This document shows, one piece after another, positions 51,961-60,923 of a DNA stretch of 64,000 nucleotides (position 1 is the stretch's first letter; every line of letters begins with the position of its first letter). Below the pieces are notes generated by a model, which made no database searches, was not told where the DNA came from, and worked only from the letters and a program-made list of their open reading frames with translations. The position numbers were made by a program, and so were the translations under genes. The DNA is taken from positions 124,001-188,000 of the forward strand of contig CAVQGY010000005.1 in assembly GCA_963712165.1 (NCBI GenBank), read 5' to 3'. The DNA is from B10-G9 sp963712165. Lineage in GTDB: Bacteria; Chloroflexota; Anaerolineae; Anaerolineales; UBA11858.

Positions 51961-53862
51961 TCAATCTCCTTCGCCCGTTCTTAAATAGTGGTCTAGAAAG
52001 AGCAGGCTTTTAGAATAGAAAATATCGATATTCTTTGCATCTTTGAACCCATGCCCCTCGTCAGGGTAGAGGATATAAAGGTGGGGTACTTGATTTTCTT
52101 TTAATGCTTGGATGATCTGATCTGCCTGGTTATGGGGTACGATGGGATCCCTACCTCCCTGAAAGACAGCGATGGGATCCTGGATCTGGTTGGCAAAAAA
52201 GATCGGGGACCGCTCCCAGTAAAGTTTTTCATCTTCAGGATAGGGGCCGATCAGCCAATCGGAATAATGACGCTCAAATTTCGGGGGATTTTTTAGTAGA
52301 TCAAGATGGTTCACAATCCCATAAAGAACGATCCCAGCTTGAAAGACCCCGGGATATTTGATCAGGATCTGGTAAACTGTCAGGCCTCCAGAACTACTGC
52401 CCAGCAAAGCCATTCGATCCCGATCGGCCCACCCCTGCCCAGTGACAAAGAGGGCCCCCTGCAGACAGTCTTCCACATCAACCACTCCCCATTTTCTCTG
52501 TAGGGATTGGCGGTAGTTTCTGCCATATCCACTGCTGCCCCTGTAGTTCACTTCCAATACGGCGAACCCGCGGCTGGTAAAGAATTGGGTCCGGGGAGAG
52601 AATTCCGCGAATTTTTGGCGAGTTGGACCGCTGTGGATGATCACCAGAAGGGGAGGTGTTCCATCCGCCTGATAGTCAGGGTTATGGGGTGGATAGAATA
52701 ATCCTTTGGTCTGGCTTCCCTCGGGATTTGGCCATGAGACGGGCTTTGGAAGAGAAAAAAGGTTCCGGGGAAGATCCTCCTGATTCGATTTGCGGATGAT
52801 CTCAACCCTTCCGGTTAGATCCACCGTGATCACCTGAGGGGGTATATCTCCAGCCGATGCGATCATTGCCATCCGGTCTTCCTTGGGAGAGACTGATAAC
52901 CAATCCATCCAGGTATAAGTTCCATTGAGAGGGATCTTTGTTTCCTCTCCGACTCTTAAATCTTTTACCCAGATTGACCGAAAACCCTCCTGGTTGCGGA
53001 GGAAAAAGACCTTCTTGCTGTCGCGGCTGAATCCGTAAGCGTTACGATTTTGCATCCAGGGGGGCAGGGCATGTTCAGCTTCCTCAGTTGTCATTTGCTC
53101 CCTTTTACCGGTGGCGAGATCGTACAGATATAACTGCCACCAGCCGTTTTGATCAGAAAGATATGCCAGCCACTGTCCATCCGGGGAAAATTCTGGCTGA
53201 AGAACGGATATACCATCACCTCCTGCTATCAGCGTTTCAGATAGCAGCCGGGGCGCTTCTCCTGGGGATGTCTCCAATGAACCCAACCAGAGCTTGCTGG
53301 AATCCCAGGGCATATGGGGATGTTTCCAGCTGATCCAGGCGATTTGGTTTCCCAGGGGGTGCCAGCGGGGGTAATTGTAAAAGTCCGCATTATTGTTGAT
53401 CGAGGTTGGATTTAGTCCCTTTTCCAGAGTGGATAGGTATAAAGCATCGTGTTCTCCATCGGAGTGTATGAATAGGACAGAACCCCTACTTGGGGAGATC
53501 ACCGGGGATGCTGGATATGACAGTTTGGTCGTGATTTGGGATATACTCTCAGCTTTAAGGGAAGCCCTGAATAGCTGGCGAGAAGACCTATCAATGAATA
53601 TGACCCATTCCTCTTCTGCCCCGTAACTCCCTCCCCCATAATGCAGGTTACCGCCAGTATTAATACTCCCACTGATAAGTTTAGCCTCCTTGCATCCAGC
53701 AGTTACCATCTGGATGGATCCCTGGGTGGAGTTCCTTTCCCGCCAAAACAGATCCCCGTTTTTATTCCAGGCTGTTTCACTAAAATCAAGCAGCCCGCCT
53801 GAATTCTGGGGAGTGATTCGTGAAGGCCATTGGCCGTGGGGAAGCTGTATCTTCTCTGTCAT
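51961..53862 (-). CDS. S9 family prolyl oligopeptidase / acylaminoacyl peptidase
   Basis: 633 residues. The N-terminal beta-propeller contains WD40-like PD40 repeats ('LQPEFSPDGQWLAYLSDQNG', 'YGFSRDSKKVFFLRN'). The C-terminal alpha/beta hydrolase has 'LGSSSGGLTVYQIL' (Ser nucleophile), 'FQGGRDPIVPHNQAD' (Asp) and 'YPDEGHGF' (His). 'NYRGSSGYGRNYRQSL' is typical of acylaminoacyl peptidases. It cleaves peptides from the N-terminus. No signal peptide is seen, so it is probably cytosolic. Confidence 0.9.
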   Translation of the reverse strand: MTEKIQLPHGQWPSRITPQNSGGLLDFSETAWNKNGDLFWRERNSTQGSIQMVTAGCKEAKLISGSINTGGNLHYGGGSYGAEEEWVIFIDRSSRQLFRASLKAESISQITTKLSYPASPVISPSRGSVLFIHSDGEHDALYLSTLEKGLNPTSINNNADFYNYPRWHPLGNQIAWISWKHPHMPWDSSKLWLGSLETSPGEAPRLLSETLIAGGDGISVLQPEFSPDGQWLAYLSDQNGWWQLYLYDLATGKREQMTTEEAEHALPPWMQNRNAYGFSRDSKKVFFLRNQEGFRSIWVKDLRVGEETKIPLNGTYTWMDWLSVSPKEDRMAMIASAGDIPPQVITVDLTGRVEIIRKSNQEDLPRNLFSLPKPVSWPNPEGSQTKGLFYPPHNPDYQADGTPPLLVIIHSGPTRQKFAEFSPRTQFFTSRGFAVLEVNYRGSSGYGRNYRQSLQRKWGVVDVEDCLQGALFVTGQGWADRDRMALLGSSSGGLTVYQILIKYPGVFQAGIVLYGIVNHLDLLKNPPKFERHYSDWLIGPYPEDEKLYWERSPIFFANQIQDPIAVFQGGRDPIVPHNQADQIIQALKENQVPHLYILYPDEGHGFKDAKNIDIFYSKSLLFLDHYLRTGEGD

Positions 53863-53977
53863 AAGATAGGAATCCAGGTAAGAGTATATATCTATATCTT
53901 ACTATGAGCAAGATTTAGATAGTGGATCCCTGCACGTTCCTGGCTTTAAATGGGTCTCTCTGGAAATCAGGCGCGGG

Positions 53978-54631
53978 TCATTGATCTGGGCCGCGCAGCG
54001 GTGCGAAACTCATCCTGTGAATGGGGGAGGGGCCCAATACTTGGATGGCTTTCCGATGCGCGGGGGTTCCATATCCTTTGTTCGTGTTAAATCCAAACCC
54101 TGGATATAAGCTGGAATTACTGATCATCCATCTGTCCCGATATGTTTTGGCCAGGATTGAGGCCGCTGCGATAGTTAAGGAACGGGCATCGCCCTTGACT
54201 AAACGTGTTTGAGGAAGAGGTATATTGGGTAGGACCAGATAATCCACCAGCAAGTGGTCGGGCTCAATTTCGATTATTTCCAATGCGCGCCAGATAGCCA
54301 GCCGGGTGGCAGGGACGATGCCAAGTTGGTCAATTTCCCCATTATCCGCCCAGCCCACAGCCCAGGCCAAACAGGTTCTTTCTATAATTACCCTGAGCTT
54401 TTCCCGCTCATCGGCTGAAAGCTGTTTGGAATCTCTCACGCCCAGGAGGGAATTGGCCACTCCTCTAGCCGCAGGAAGGATCACTGCAGCTGCCGTAACT
54501 GGCCCTGCCAGGCAGCCCCGGCCGGCTTCATCTATGCCGGCGACTGCGGTTAAGCCGGCTTTCCATAAAGCATTTTCGAATTGGAGATCGGGAGATGGTG
54601 GGATCAAACCGGGATCAAATCTCCGGGTCAT
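53978..54631 (-). CDS. rnhB: Ribonuclease HII
   Basis: 217 residues. It removes RNA, including single ribonucleotides, from DNA hybrids. The catalytic acidic residues lie in 'AGIDEAGRGCLAGPVTAAAV' (D-E-A-G-R-G) and 'LLVDYLVLP', with 'RDSKQLSADEREKL' and 'VKGDARSLTIAAASILAK' also typical. It overlaps the 3' end of the glycosyltransferase gene by 17 bases. Confidence 0.95.
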   Translation of the reverse strand: MTRRFDPGLIPPSPDLQFENALWKAGLTAVAGIDEAGRGCLAGPVTAAAVILPAARGVANSLLGVRDSKQLSADEREKLRVIIERTCLAWAVGWADNGEIDQLGIVPATRLAIWRALEIIEIEPDHLLVDYLVLPNIPLPQTRLVKGDARSLTIAAASILAKTYRDRWMISNSSLYPGFGFNTNKGYGTPAHRKAIQVLGPSPIHRMSFAPLRGPDQ

Positions 54632-55346
54632 ATACGCCCTGTTTATGATTTTCCCGGATGGTTTGGATATCGATTAACATCTGCAAGGCATCTCGTACTG
54701 CATGAACCTTGCTTTCCTGGTTGTAGGTCCAAGGGATAGGGACTTCAACGATTCTGTATCCGCGCTGGCGGGCGATATAGAGCAGCTCGATATCAAAAGA
54801 CCAACCATCAAGGGTTTGCTTGCCAAATAGGTCTCTGGCAGCCTGATTGGAAAAACACTTAAATCCACATTGGGTATCGTTCAAGCCTGGTAGGATGAGC
54901 AGCTGGATCATCCAGTTCATGAACCTGCCTCCCAGATGGCGAAAATGAGGTTCATTATATCGGATGGCCCCAGGCTCTTCCCGGGAAGCTATCGCAACCT
55001 GAAATCCCTCCAAAATGGGAGGAAGGAATCGGTTGACCTCCTCGATAGGCATGGAAAGGTCTGCGTCTGACATGAATAGGAACTTTCCCTGGGCTTCTTT
55101 CATGCCGCAGCGCACAGCAGCGCCCTTGCCTGGATTTCTCTCAAAGCTTTCCCTGATGAAATTAAACTGTTTTGAGAAATCGCGGATGATCTCAGAGGTC
55201 TGGTCTGTGCTGTTATTATCCACAACCAGGACTTCAGAAATATATGGCTGCTCGCGAAGAAACGTACCCACCTTGGTCAGCGTTCCAGGAAGGCGAGACT
55301 CCTCATTATATGCGGGGATGATGATCGAAAGAAATGGTTGTTGCAC
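54615..55346 (-). CDS. Family 2 glycosyltransferase (dolichyl/polyprenyl-phosphate sugar synthase type)
   Basis: 243 residues from GTG 55346 (AAGAG upstream, 12 bases after the preceding stop). A longer reading frame to 55439 is an overlap artefact of that gene. 'FLSIIIPAYNEESRLPGTL', 'EVLVVDNNSTDQT', 'GKGAAVRCGMKEAQGKFLFM' and 'SDADLSMP' (D-x-D) are the GT-A fold marks. 'NDTQCGFKCFS' and 'DGWSFDIELLYIARQRGYRI' match Alg5-like transferases, which charge a polyprenyl phosphate with glucose or a related sugar. Confidence 0.9.
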   Translation of the reverse strand: MQQPFLSIIIPAYNEESRLPGTLTKVGTFLREQPYISEVLVVDNNSTDQTSEIIRDFSKQFNFIRESFERNPGKGAAVRCGMKEAQGKFLFMSDADLSMPIEEVNRFLPPILEGFQVAIASREEPGAIRYNEPHFRHLGGRFMNWMIQLLILPGLNDTQCGFKCFSNQAARDLFGKQTLDGWSFDIELLYIARQRGYRIVEVPIPWTYNQESKVHAVRDALQMLIDIQTIRENHKQGVYDPEI

Positions 55347-55357
55347 GAAAATTACTC

Positions 55358-56164
55358 TTAGCTGAAGAGGGTCACCAGGGAGACCAATATGACCAGCACG
55401 ATGATTAGAAGAACGGAAAGAACACCGATGATGATCCATTCCCTGCGGGTGAAATTGATCTTACGGGCTACTTTTGTTATGCTTTCATCTACTTTGTCCA
55501 GAGGATCAGCCAGTGGTGAGGGATCCATCAGCTCTGGAGGGAGGGCTGCTTTCTGCTTCGATCTTTCCGGAAGTGTGGGATGAGTGAGTAAGTTGACTGC
55601 AGTTTTGAAGTCCAAATCACTGAAAACTGCCTTAGCGATCGATAACTCCCTGGCAAAATTCTTGATCCCATCCGCCTGGATGATCCTTACTCGGGGACGA
55701 ATGGACTCGACAACAGTCTCTGGAGAGACAAATATCATCACACCGCGGTCCATCGGAGCAGTGAAATTATGTTGCTTGAAATACCCCTCAATGGTCTTCT
55801 GATACAGCCAGGTTTCCCGGATGAGATTAATGGGCGCTGGCCGGTACTGGTCGTTCCTGCCCAATTCCCCCCAAAATTTTCCTTCTGCCCTAAAAAACCC
55901 CTGCTGGGATTTTGGATTGATCACGATTACTGTGGCAGGCGTGATCAGGACCATAGGTATGGGCCGGTTGACTTTGGGTATATTCACATCCCGCAGCAAT
56001 ACACATTCATTGCCCAGTACAGAGCCAAGGATCTCTATCAATTCATCCTGGTTCTTCCGGCTTTGCTGCCAGGAAATACCATAGGTCATCGCCCCCTGGA
56101 GAGATTTCAACACACCCGATAGATTTGATTCGCTTTTGAATTTGGATAAATCTATTGTCCTCAT
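55358..56164 (-). CDS. Membrane-anchored protein with possible NERD-like domain
   Basis: 268 residues. The N-terminal about 190 residues hold an alpha/beta region ('LIEILGSVLGNECVLLRDVN', 'MVLITPATVIVINPKSQQG', 'FFRAEGKFWGE'), which weakly recalls nuclease-related (NERD) domains. A tail of charged linker leads to one C-terminal membrane helix ('EWIIIGVLSVLLIIVLVILV'), so the domain faces the cytosol. The domain call is a guess. It lies directly upstream of the glycosyltransferase gene. Confidence 0.5.
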   Translation of the reverse strand: MRTIDLSKFKSESNLSGVLKSLQGAMTYGISWQQSRKNQDELIEILGSVLGNECVLLRDVNIPKVNRPIPMVLITPATVIVINPKSQQGFFRAEGKFWGELGRNDQYRPAPINLIRETWLYQKTIEGYFKQHNFTAPMDRGVMIFVSPETVVESIRPRVRIIQADGIKNFARELSIAKAVFSDLDFKTAVNLLTHPTLPERSKQKAALPPELMDPSPLADPLDKVDESITKVARKINFTRREWIIIGVLSVLLIIVLVILVSLVTLFS

Positions 56165-56283
56165 AGTTCATCCTGTTGTGATGTTTTTTTTGATTATACC
56201 AGCGTCTCATACTCCCAGAGAGAGCTATCAAAATTCTCAATTCAGATTGACTGGGGGTAAATTGACTATCATTAAAAGAATAG

Positions 56284-56356
56284 TCGGGGTGGACGGACTT
56301 GAACCGTCGACCTCCGCGTCCCAAACGCGGCGCGCTACCAACTGCGCCACACCCCG
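56284..56356 (-). tRNA. tRNA-Pro (anticodon UGG)
   Basis: 73 nucleotides on the minus strand. Acceptor CGGGGTG/CACCCCG with discriminator A, D-arm GCGCAGTTGGTAGCGC, anticodon stem CCGCG/CGCGG around TTTGGGA (anticodon TGG), and T-arm with GGTTCAAGTCC. The 3' CCA is not encoded. The gene lies between divergent protein genes. Confidence 0.96.
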
Positions 56357-56417
56357 ATTTCCATGATTATTCTGGAAGCAGTATAATCTTTCTAATTACC
56401 ATAGTCAAGGACACCCA

Positions 56418-57194
56418 ATGCGAGCAGATCCAATCATGAAGTCAGAACTGATCCGTATCCACCATGCTGAATATGATGACGATATACCTTTCTGGATCAG
56501 GAAAACAGAAGGCCTGGATCCGATCCTGGAAATTGGTTGTGGGCATGGCCGGGTTACTCTGCCTTTAATAAAGGCGGGACGTGTTTTAGTAGGTGTTGAT
56601 AGTGATCCCAACTCCCTGGATTATTTGACCGGCAGGTTGGAAGAGTTCGAAAATGGGATACGGCAGCGGATCTCACTGATCGAATCTGATATCCTAGATT
56701 ATCAACCCCATGACCTCTTTGGAGGAGCGATCATTCCCTGCAATACCTATTCAACCTTTAATTACGAGGACCGACTTCGGTTGCTCAGTAATATATTTAC
56801 CTGGTTGAAGGAAGATGGCTTGCTGATCGCCAGTCTTCCCAATCCCCGGCACACCGAAGAAATCCTGTCCGAGCTTGGCAGATATGATCAGGACGACTAT
56901 CCGGATCCGGAAAGGATGTTCATCCATCCCAGGACGGGCTTTCCGGTCCAGGTTAGCAGCCGCTTGAGGGCTTCCAGGAAAAGCTTGTTGTGGGACTGGA
57001 TCTATGACCATCTTCACCCGGATGGTCAGGTGGAGCGATACGTGGTCACGGTTGAACATTTTCCGAGATCTCAGGATGAGATCCTGACCGAACTGGACAT
57101 TGTGGGCTTTCGAGATGTGCTTTGTGAAGGTGATTTTTCAGGGGGAAAGTATAGTCATTCATCTCCTTACCTGATCTTGATCTGCCGAAAATAG
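56418..57194 (+). CDS. SAM-dependent methyltransferase
   Basis: 258 residues. Motif I is 'PILEIGCGHGRVTLPLIKAG' (about 35-54), followed by 'GVDSDPNSLDYL', 'IESDILDY' and 'AIIPCNTYSTFNY', a class I Rossmann methyltransferase. 'LKEDGLLIASLPNPRHTEE' is the post-motif III region. The substrate is unknown. The ATG at 56418 follows AAGGACACCCA. The gene stands alone next to tRNA-Pro. Confidence 0.8.
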   Translation: MRADPIMKSELIRIHHAEYDDDIPFWIRKTEGLDPILEIGCGHGRVTLPLIKAGRVLVGVDSDPNSLDYLTGRLEEFENGIRQRISLIESDILDYQPHDLFGGAIIPCNTYSTFNYEDRLRLLSNIFTWLKEDGLLIASLPNPRHTEEILSELGRYDQDDYPDPERMFIHPRTGFPVQVSSRLRASRKSLLWDWIYDHLHPDGQVERYVVTVEHFPRSQDEILTELDIVGFRDVLCEGDFSGGKYSHSSPYLILICRK

Positions 57195-57361
57195 TTGGAA
57201 TGGACTAAACCTGGACCAGGATGGAAAAATCCTTGTTAATAAAACATCTATGAAGTGTTTGTTTATCTCTAACAATTTGCATAAGTTCCTCTAACACATA
57301 AGCTGTATCATTTGTTCTAGATAATAAGTGATCCATTTATAGCTAATTGAAGGAGTGCAAA

Positions 57362-57757
57362 ATGTCCATGTACATCAAACCTTATTCCCGGTATCACAGA
57401 AGTCCAGTTTACCGCTGGAGTAATGTTGAAAATGATATTCATATACCGCTGGATGTCATTGCTGAAGATGATACCTATGTGATCGAGATGATCGTTCCTG
57501 GCCTGGAACCAGATGATGTGGATATCGAAATCGTTGAGAAAACCATTATCATCCAGGGTGAGTTTAAGGCAGCGGATGAGGGAGTGAACTATCTCCGAAA
57601 GGAACGCCCTTTAGGTAAATTCCGCCGGGTGGTGCGCCTGCCCAAATTGCTGGATATGGAGAAATCTGAAGCCAGCCTGCAGAAAGGCATTCTATCCCTG
57701 CGAGTACCTGTTGCAGAGGAAGCTTTACCCAAGACCATCAAGATCAAAGCAAAATAA
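57362..57757 (+). CDS. Hsp20 small heat shock protein (alpha-crystallin domain)
   Basis: 131 residues from ATG 57362, right after AAGGAG. The alpha-crystallin domain runs from 'IHIPLDVIAEDDTYVIEMIV' to 'LRVPVAEEALPKTIKIKAK', including 'PGLEPDDVDIEIVEKTIIIQ' and 'GKFRRVVRLP', with an I/V-x-I/V tail motif. It binds unfolding proteins without ATP. No CIRCE operator is seen in the AT-rich upstream region. A terminator follows. Confidence 0.93.
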   Translation: MSMYIKPYSRYHRSPVYRWSNVENDIHIPLDVIAEDDTYVIEMIVPGLEPDDVDIEIVEKTIIIQGEFKAADEGVNYLRKERPLGKFRRVVRLPKLLDMEKSEASLQKGILSLRVPVAEEALPKTIKIKAK

Positions 57758-57788
57758 ACCATCCATATCTCTCCAAAGATTAATGGTT

Positions 57789-57818
57789 GAAGAGCCGGTT
57801 TTACCGGCTCTTCTGCTT
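57789..57818 (+). terminator. Terminator after hsp20
   Basis: GAAGAGCCGGT (57789-57799) pairs with ACCGGCTCTTC (57803-57813), three-base loop, followed by a short T-rich tract. Confidence 0.85.
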
Positions 57819-57892
57819 TATAATATGGGTATACGCTCCTGTTCCCTCGAGTTGAATACAGCCAGAGATCTGAAATATAAAGTGAGGTATCT

Positions 57893-58750
57893 ATGTCTAA
57901 ATCTCAAGTCATTTCTGGGTATGTAGATATCGATCAGACTAAACTGTATTATGAAACCGCTGGCTCCGGGATTCCGCTGGTAATGGTCCATGCCGGTGTG
58001 GGTGACTGTGAACAGTGGGAGAATGAATTCGGCAAATTCTCTGAAAATTTCCAGGTCATCAGATATGACATGCGAGGGTATGGGTGTAGTGACCCAATAG
58101 AGGGTCCTTTCAGCCATCTGGGAGATCTGACCAGGGTCATTGATGAACTTGTTCACAACCCTCCCGTGATATTAATGGGTTGTTCGATAGGAGGTTTGTT
58201 ATCCCTGGATTACGCCCTGGAAAATCCCCAGAGTGTCAGGGCGTTAATCATGATCGGTCCTGGTTCGTGCGGATTTGAGCTGGATAATTGCACTCAGGAG
58301 TTATTCTCAGAAGCTATGAAGGCATTTGAAGAAGGAGATCTCAATCTACTGGCCGAGATTCAGACTCAGATCTGGTTCGATTGTATGCATGCGGATCCTG
58401 ACCAGGTGGATCAAAGTATGAGGGCTCTCCTCTATGATATGAACAGGTCTGTATTGGGCAGCCAGGCTACCAAATCCGAACAGACCCAATCTAAAATGAC
58501 AGAACCAGCAGCCAGGAGATTGGATAAGATCGATTTTCCGGTTTTGATCATTGTTGGTTCTAATGACCTCCAGTATATGCATTCCGCTGCAGATTATATA
58601 GCGGATAAGATCCAATATGCCCGGAAAGAGGTCATCGAAGACGCTGCTCATCTACCGAATTTGGATCAACCTCACCAGTTCGAAGAAGTGGTGGTTGAAT
58701 TCCTGGATAATATAACAAGCGGACGAGATTACGAGCAGATGTTCCCCTGA
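57893..58750 (+). CDS. Alpha/beta-fold hydrolase
   Basis: 285 residues. 'PLVMVHAGVGDCEQWENEF' (oxyanion side), 'VIRYDMRGYGCSDPIEGPFS', the nucleophile elbow 'LMGCSIGGLLSLDYAL' (Ser), 'VLIIVGSNDLQYMH' (Asp) and 'AHLPNLDQPHQFEEVV' (His) make a complete catalytic triad. It resembles haloalkane dehalogenase or 3-oxoadipate enol-lactonase-like enzymes. Substrate unknown; family-level call only. No signal peptide. Confidence 0.85.
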   Translation: MSKSQVISGYVDIDQTKLYYETAGSGIPLVMVHAGVGDCEQWENEFGKFSENFQVIRYDMRGYGCSDPIEGPFSHLGDLTRVIDELVHNPPVILMGCSIGGLLSLDYALENPQSVRALIMIGPGSCGFELDNCTQELFSEAMKAFEEGDLNLLAEIQTQIWFDCMHADPDQVDQSMRALLYDMNRSVLGSQATKSEQTQSKMTEPAARRLDKIDFPVLIIVGSNDLQYMHSAADYIADKIQYARKEVIEDAAHLPNLDQPHQFEEVVVEFLDNITSGRDYEQMFP

Positions 58751-58878
58751 TCCTACCTATTATTATTTGCCCTCTTTGGATCCTGGTTCTCAAGTAGCCT
58801 TGGTGAAAGGCTAAGGTAAAAAGAAAAAAAGAATCAGGTATAATTGCCTGTGCTAATTAATAAATCGAGGAGGTCGAG

Positions 58879-59583
58879 ATGACCATTAACGAGGATAAAC
58901 CTCTGGAAGAAATTGAACAGAAAATCAGCGATGCTGAAATACAAGCTCAGCTTGAAGATGCAGCAGGCGCGGAGGAGAGCAGCGGGTCTTTCGAGAGTGT
59001 GCCTGACGATGAAATAACCGATCCTACCTTGGAGAAGAAGGGTCTTTCCCGAGGCAGGAAGATCTGGAGAAAGGTCTTGATCTGGCTGGTGGTTATCGCC
59101 ACCGCCTTTGCAGGGGGTTCTTACCTGAATTCACGCTTGCGATATCAACCGGAGCAGGAGAGGACTGCCGCTTTACAGGCGGATCTCGATGATGCCCAGG
59201 CAGAGATCACTTCCCTAGAAGCGGAAATTGAGCGCCTAGGAAAGTTCGAAGATCAGAATACCACCCTCTCACAGATGATGGATGAACTCAATGTCCACCT
59301 AGTGATCCTGGGCCTCCGAGCAGGTGTTGCGGATGCTTCCCTGGCGTTGGAACAGGGCCGGTTGGCAGATGCCAAATTGGCTTTAAGTAAAGTGGGTACC
59401 TCGCTGGACTCTCTTAAGGATATGCTGGACGCAGACCAGGTAGATACGGTGGAAAATATGATCCAGCGTTATCAATTGGTTATGATCGAGCTTGAAACCG
59501 ATGCGGCTACTGTAATGACCGATCTGGAGCTGCTGTCAACCAAGCTGCAAACCCTGGAAAACACTCTCTTCGCCATGCCCTAG
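58879..59583 (+). CDS. Coiled-coil membrane protein of unknown function
   Basis: 234 residues. A Glu/Asp-rich cytosolic N-terminus of about 65 residues, one membrane helix ('KVLIWLVVIATAFAGGSYL', about 66-84), then a long external coiled coil ('EQERTAALQADLDDAQAEIT', 'SLEAEIERLGKFEDQNTTLS') and further helices. No family recognised. A TATAAT (58839-58844) precedes the start, with a GAGGAGG ribosome binding site. It is convergent with the bc complex operon. Confidence 0.7.
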   Translation: MTINEDKPLEEIEQKISDAEIQAQLEDAAGAEESSGSFESVPDDEITDPTLEKKGLSRGRKIWRKVLIWLVVIATAFAGGSYLNSRLRYQPEQERTAALQADLDDAQAEITSLEAEIERLGKFEDQNTTLSQMMDELNVHLVILGLRAGVADASLALEQGRLADAKLALSKVGTSLDSLKDMLDADQVDTVENMIQRYQLVMIELETDAATVMTDLELLSTKLQTLENTLFAMP

Positions 59584-59606
59584 GATTTTGTTTCTAAGTG
59601 GATAGT

Positions 59607-59633
59607 AAAAGCCTCCTGAGGGAGGCTTTTTCT
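59607..59633 (+). terminator. Terminator
   Basis: AAAAGCCTCC (59607-59616) pairs with GGAGGCTTTT (59621-59630), loop TGAG, then T-rich. It ends the coiled-coil gene. Confidence 0.9.
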
Positions 59634-59645
59634 TTTCGGCCATGA

Positions 59646-59679
59646 GGAAGCGGGATCCTTTTTTCAGGATCCCGCTTCC
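59646..59679. terminator. Second terminator hairpin, probably for the bc operon
   Basis: GGAAGCGGGATCC (59646-59658) pairs with its complement (59667-59679), 13 bp, loop TTTTTTCA. It lies between the convergent coiled-coil gene and petD, near the latter's stop. Confidence 0.7.
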
Positions 59680-59706
59680 TATATAGTATCCCTCATCCTG
59701 CATGTT

Positions 59707-60879
59707 TCACTCATGGGTTTCCACAGTCAGCGCCTCAGCATCGGCGATCGTTTCAGGCATGCCGTTGAGGATCCAGACTTCAAAGATGTGGATGTAATCG
59801 TCTTTGATCAGTTTTGTGGGCGGCATCTGCTGGATGATCTCCTCACCATTTTCATCGTAAATACTCACTCCGTTCAGGGTCTGGAACAAATAGCTGTCCA
59901 GGTCGCCTGAGATCAGGTTCTGGAGTGCATTATCCCCGCTGGTGAGCATCTCCTCATAGGTGCCCATCAGATAATTGTTATTTTCCTTTCCGGGCCGATG
60001 GCAGGAAATGCAGTAGCGCTTCACCAGCCGGGAAATATGGATCTCGTAAGACGGGACCTCATCGCCAGCCAGAGCGGGAATCGCCCCTGCAGACGCGGCG
60101 TCAGCGGGTAGTTCAGCCCGGTCATCCCAGGTGTAACGCATATAAAGGACCACTGCATCGATCTCTGATTTTTTCAGTTCGCCTCCGTAAGCCAATCCAT
60201 AAGGCGGCATGCCCAGATCTTGCTGGCCATAATCAACAATAGCATGGAGCGTTTCATCAGACCTGGTGTACATCTCATCCCGGCTGCTGATGGATTTCAA
60301 TTCTACGCCTTCCAGGCCTTCCACACCCTGAATGATCCCACCCTCTCCATCCGGACCGTGGCATTCCACGCAGTGCAGGCTGTACAGATCACCTCCCAGC
60401 ACATATTTATCCTGGATGGTGCTGGCAGTTGTACCCTCATTCTTTGGTGTTGTAACGACAGATCGGATTGTCAATCCAACCATCCCCAAAACAACTACGC
60501 CCATGATGGATATTCCCGCAAGGCGGTTCCTCCAATGGCGTAAGGGGTTCCTGTCCAGAAAAGGCAGGGCAATCAAGACCAGAACGCCTACAAGCGGGAT
60601 AAGAAAGGTCCCCACCCATTCGATCTTGCCGGGCACAAATTTCAAGAATTCGAACAGGAATAAAAAGTACCATTCCGGCCGCGGCACATAAGTGGAGTCG
60701 CTTGGGTCGGCTTTGGGTTCATAGGCCACACCCACAAAAGTGGCCAGACCGATCAGCAGGATGAACAAACCAAATGAGACCAGCAGGTCTTTATAGATGA
60801 TGTCCGGCCAGAACTTGACCCCTTTCTGTTTGGCCGCATTATATTTCCGATGATAAGCTTTTTTCTGTTCTTCTTTCAC
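59707..60879 (-). CDS. Cytochrome bc complex subunit IV fused to diheme cytochrome c
   Basis: 390 residues from GTG 60879, which stands six bases after GGAGG; a TTG at 60894 would lie within that site. The N-terminal 140 residues hold three membrane helices and the Qo-site motif 'PRPEWYFLFLFEF' (PEWY 68-71), as in subunit IV of b6f-like complexes. The C-terminal part has two heme c sites, 'CVECHG' (Cys170, Cys173, His174) and 'CISCHR' (Cys290, Cys293, His294). It passes electrons from the Rieske centre outward. It is the last gene of Rieske-cytb-IV/c. Confidence 0.9.
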   Translation of the reverse strand: MKEEQKKAYHRKYNAAKQKGVKFWPDIIYKDLLVSFGLFILLIGLATFVGVAYEPKADPSDSTYVPRPEWYFLFLFEFLKFVPGKIEWVGTFLIPLVGVLVLIALPFLDRNPLRHWRNRLAGISIMGVVVLGMVGLTIRSVVTTPKNEGTTASTIQDKYVLGGDLYSLHCVECHGPDGEGGIIQGVEGLEGVELKSISSRDEMYTRSDETLHAIVDYGQQDLGMPPYGLAYGGELKKSEIDAVVLYMRYTWDDRAELPADAASAGAIPALAGDEVPSYEIHISRLVKRYCISCHRPGKENNNYLMGTYEEMLTSGDNALQNLISGDLDSYLFQTLNGVSIYDENGEEIIQQMPPTKLIKDDYIHIFEVWILNGMPETIADAEALTVETHE

Positions 60880-60923
60880 TGGGTCCCTCCTCAAACATGG
60901 CTCTGATCAGCAGGCCATCCGGT

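Noticed and set aside
57195..57361. CIRCE or other heat-shock operator before hsp20
   Set aside because: The AT-rich gap has repeated CTCTAACA-like words but no inverted repeat matching CIRCE or another known operator.
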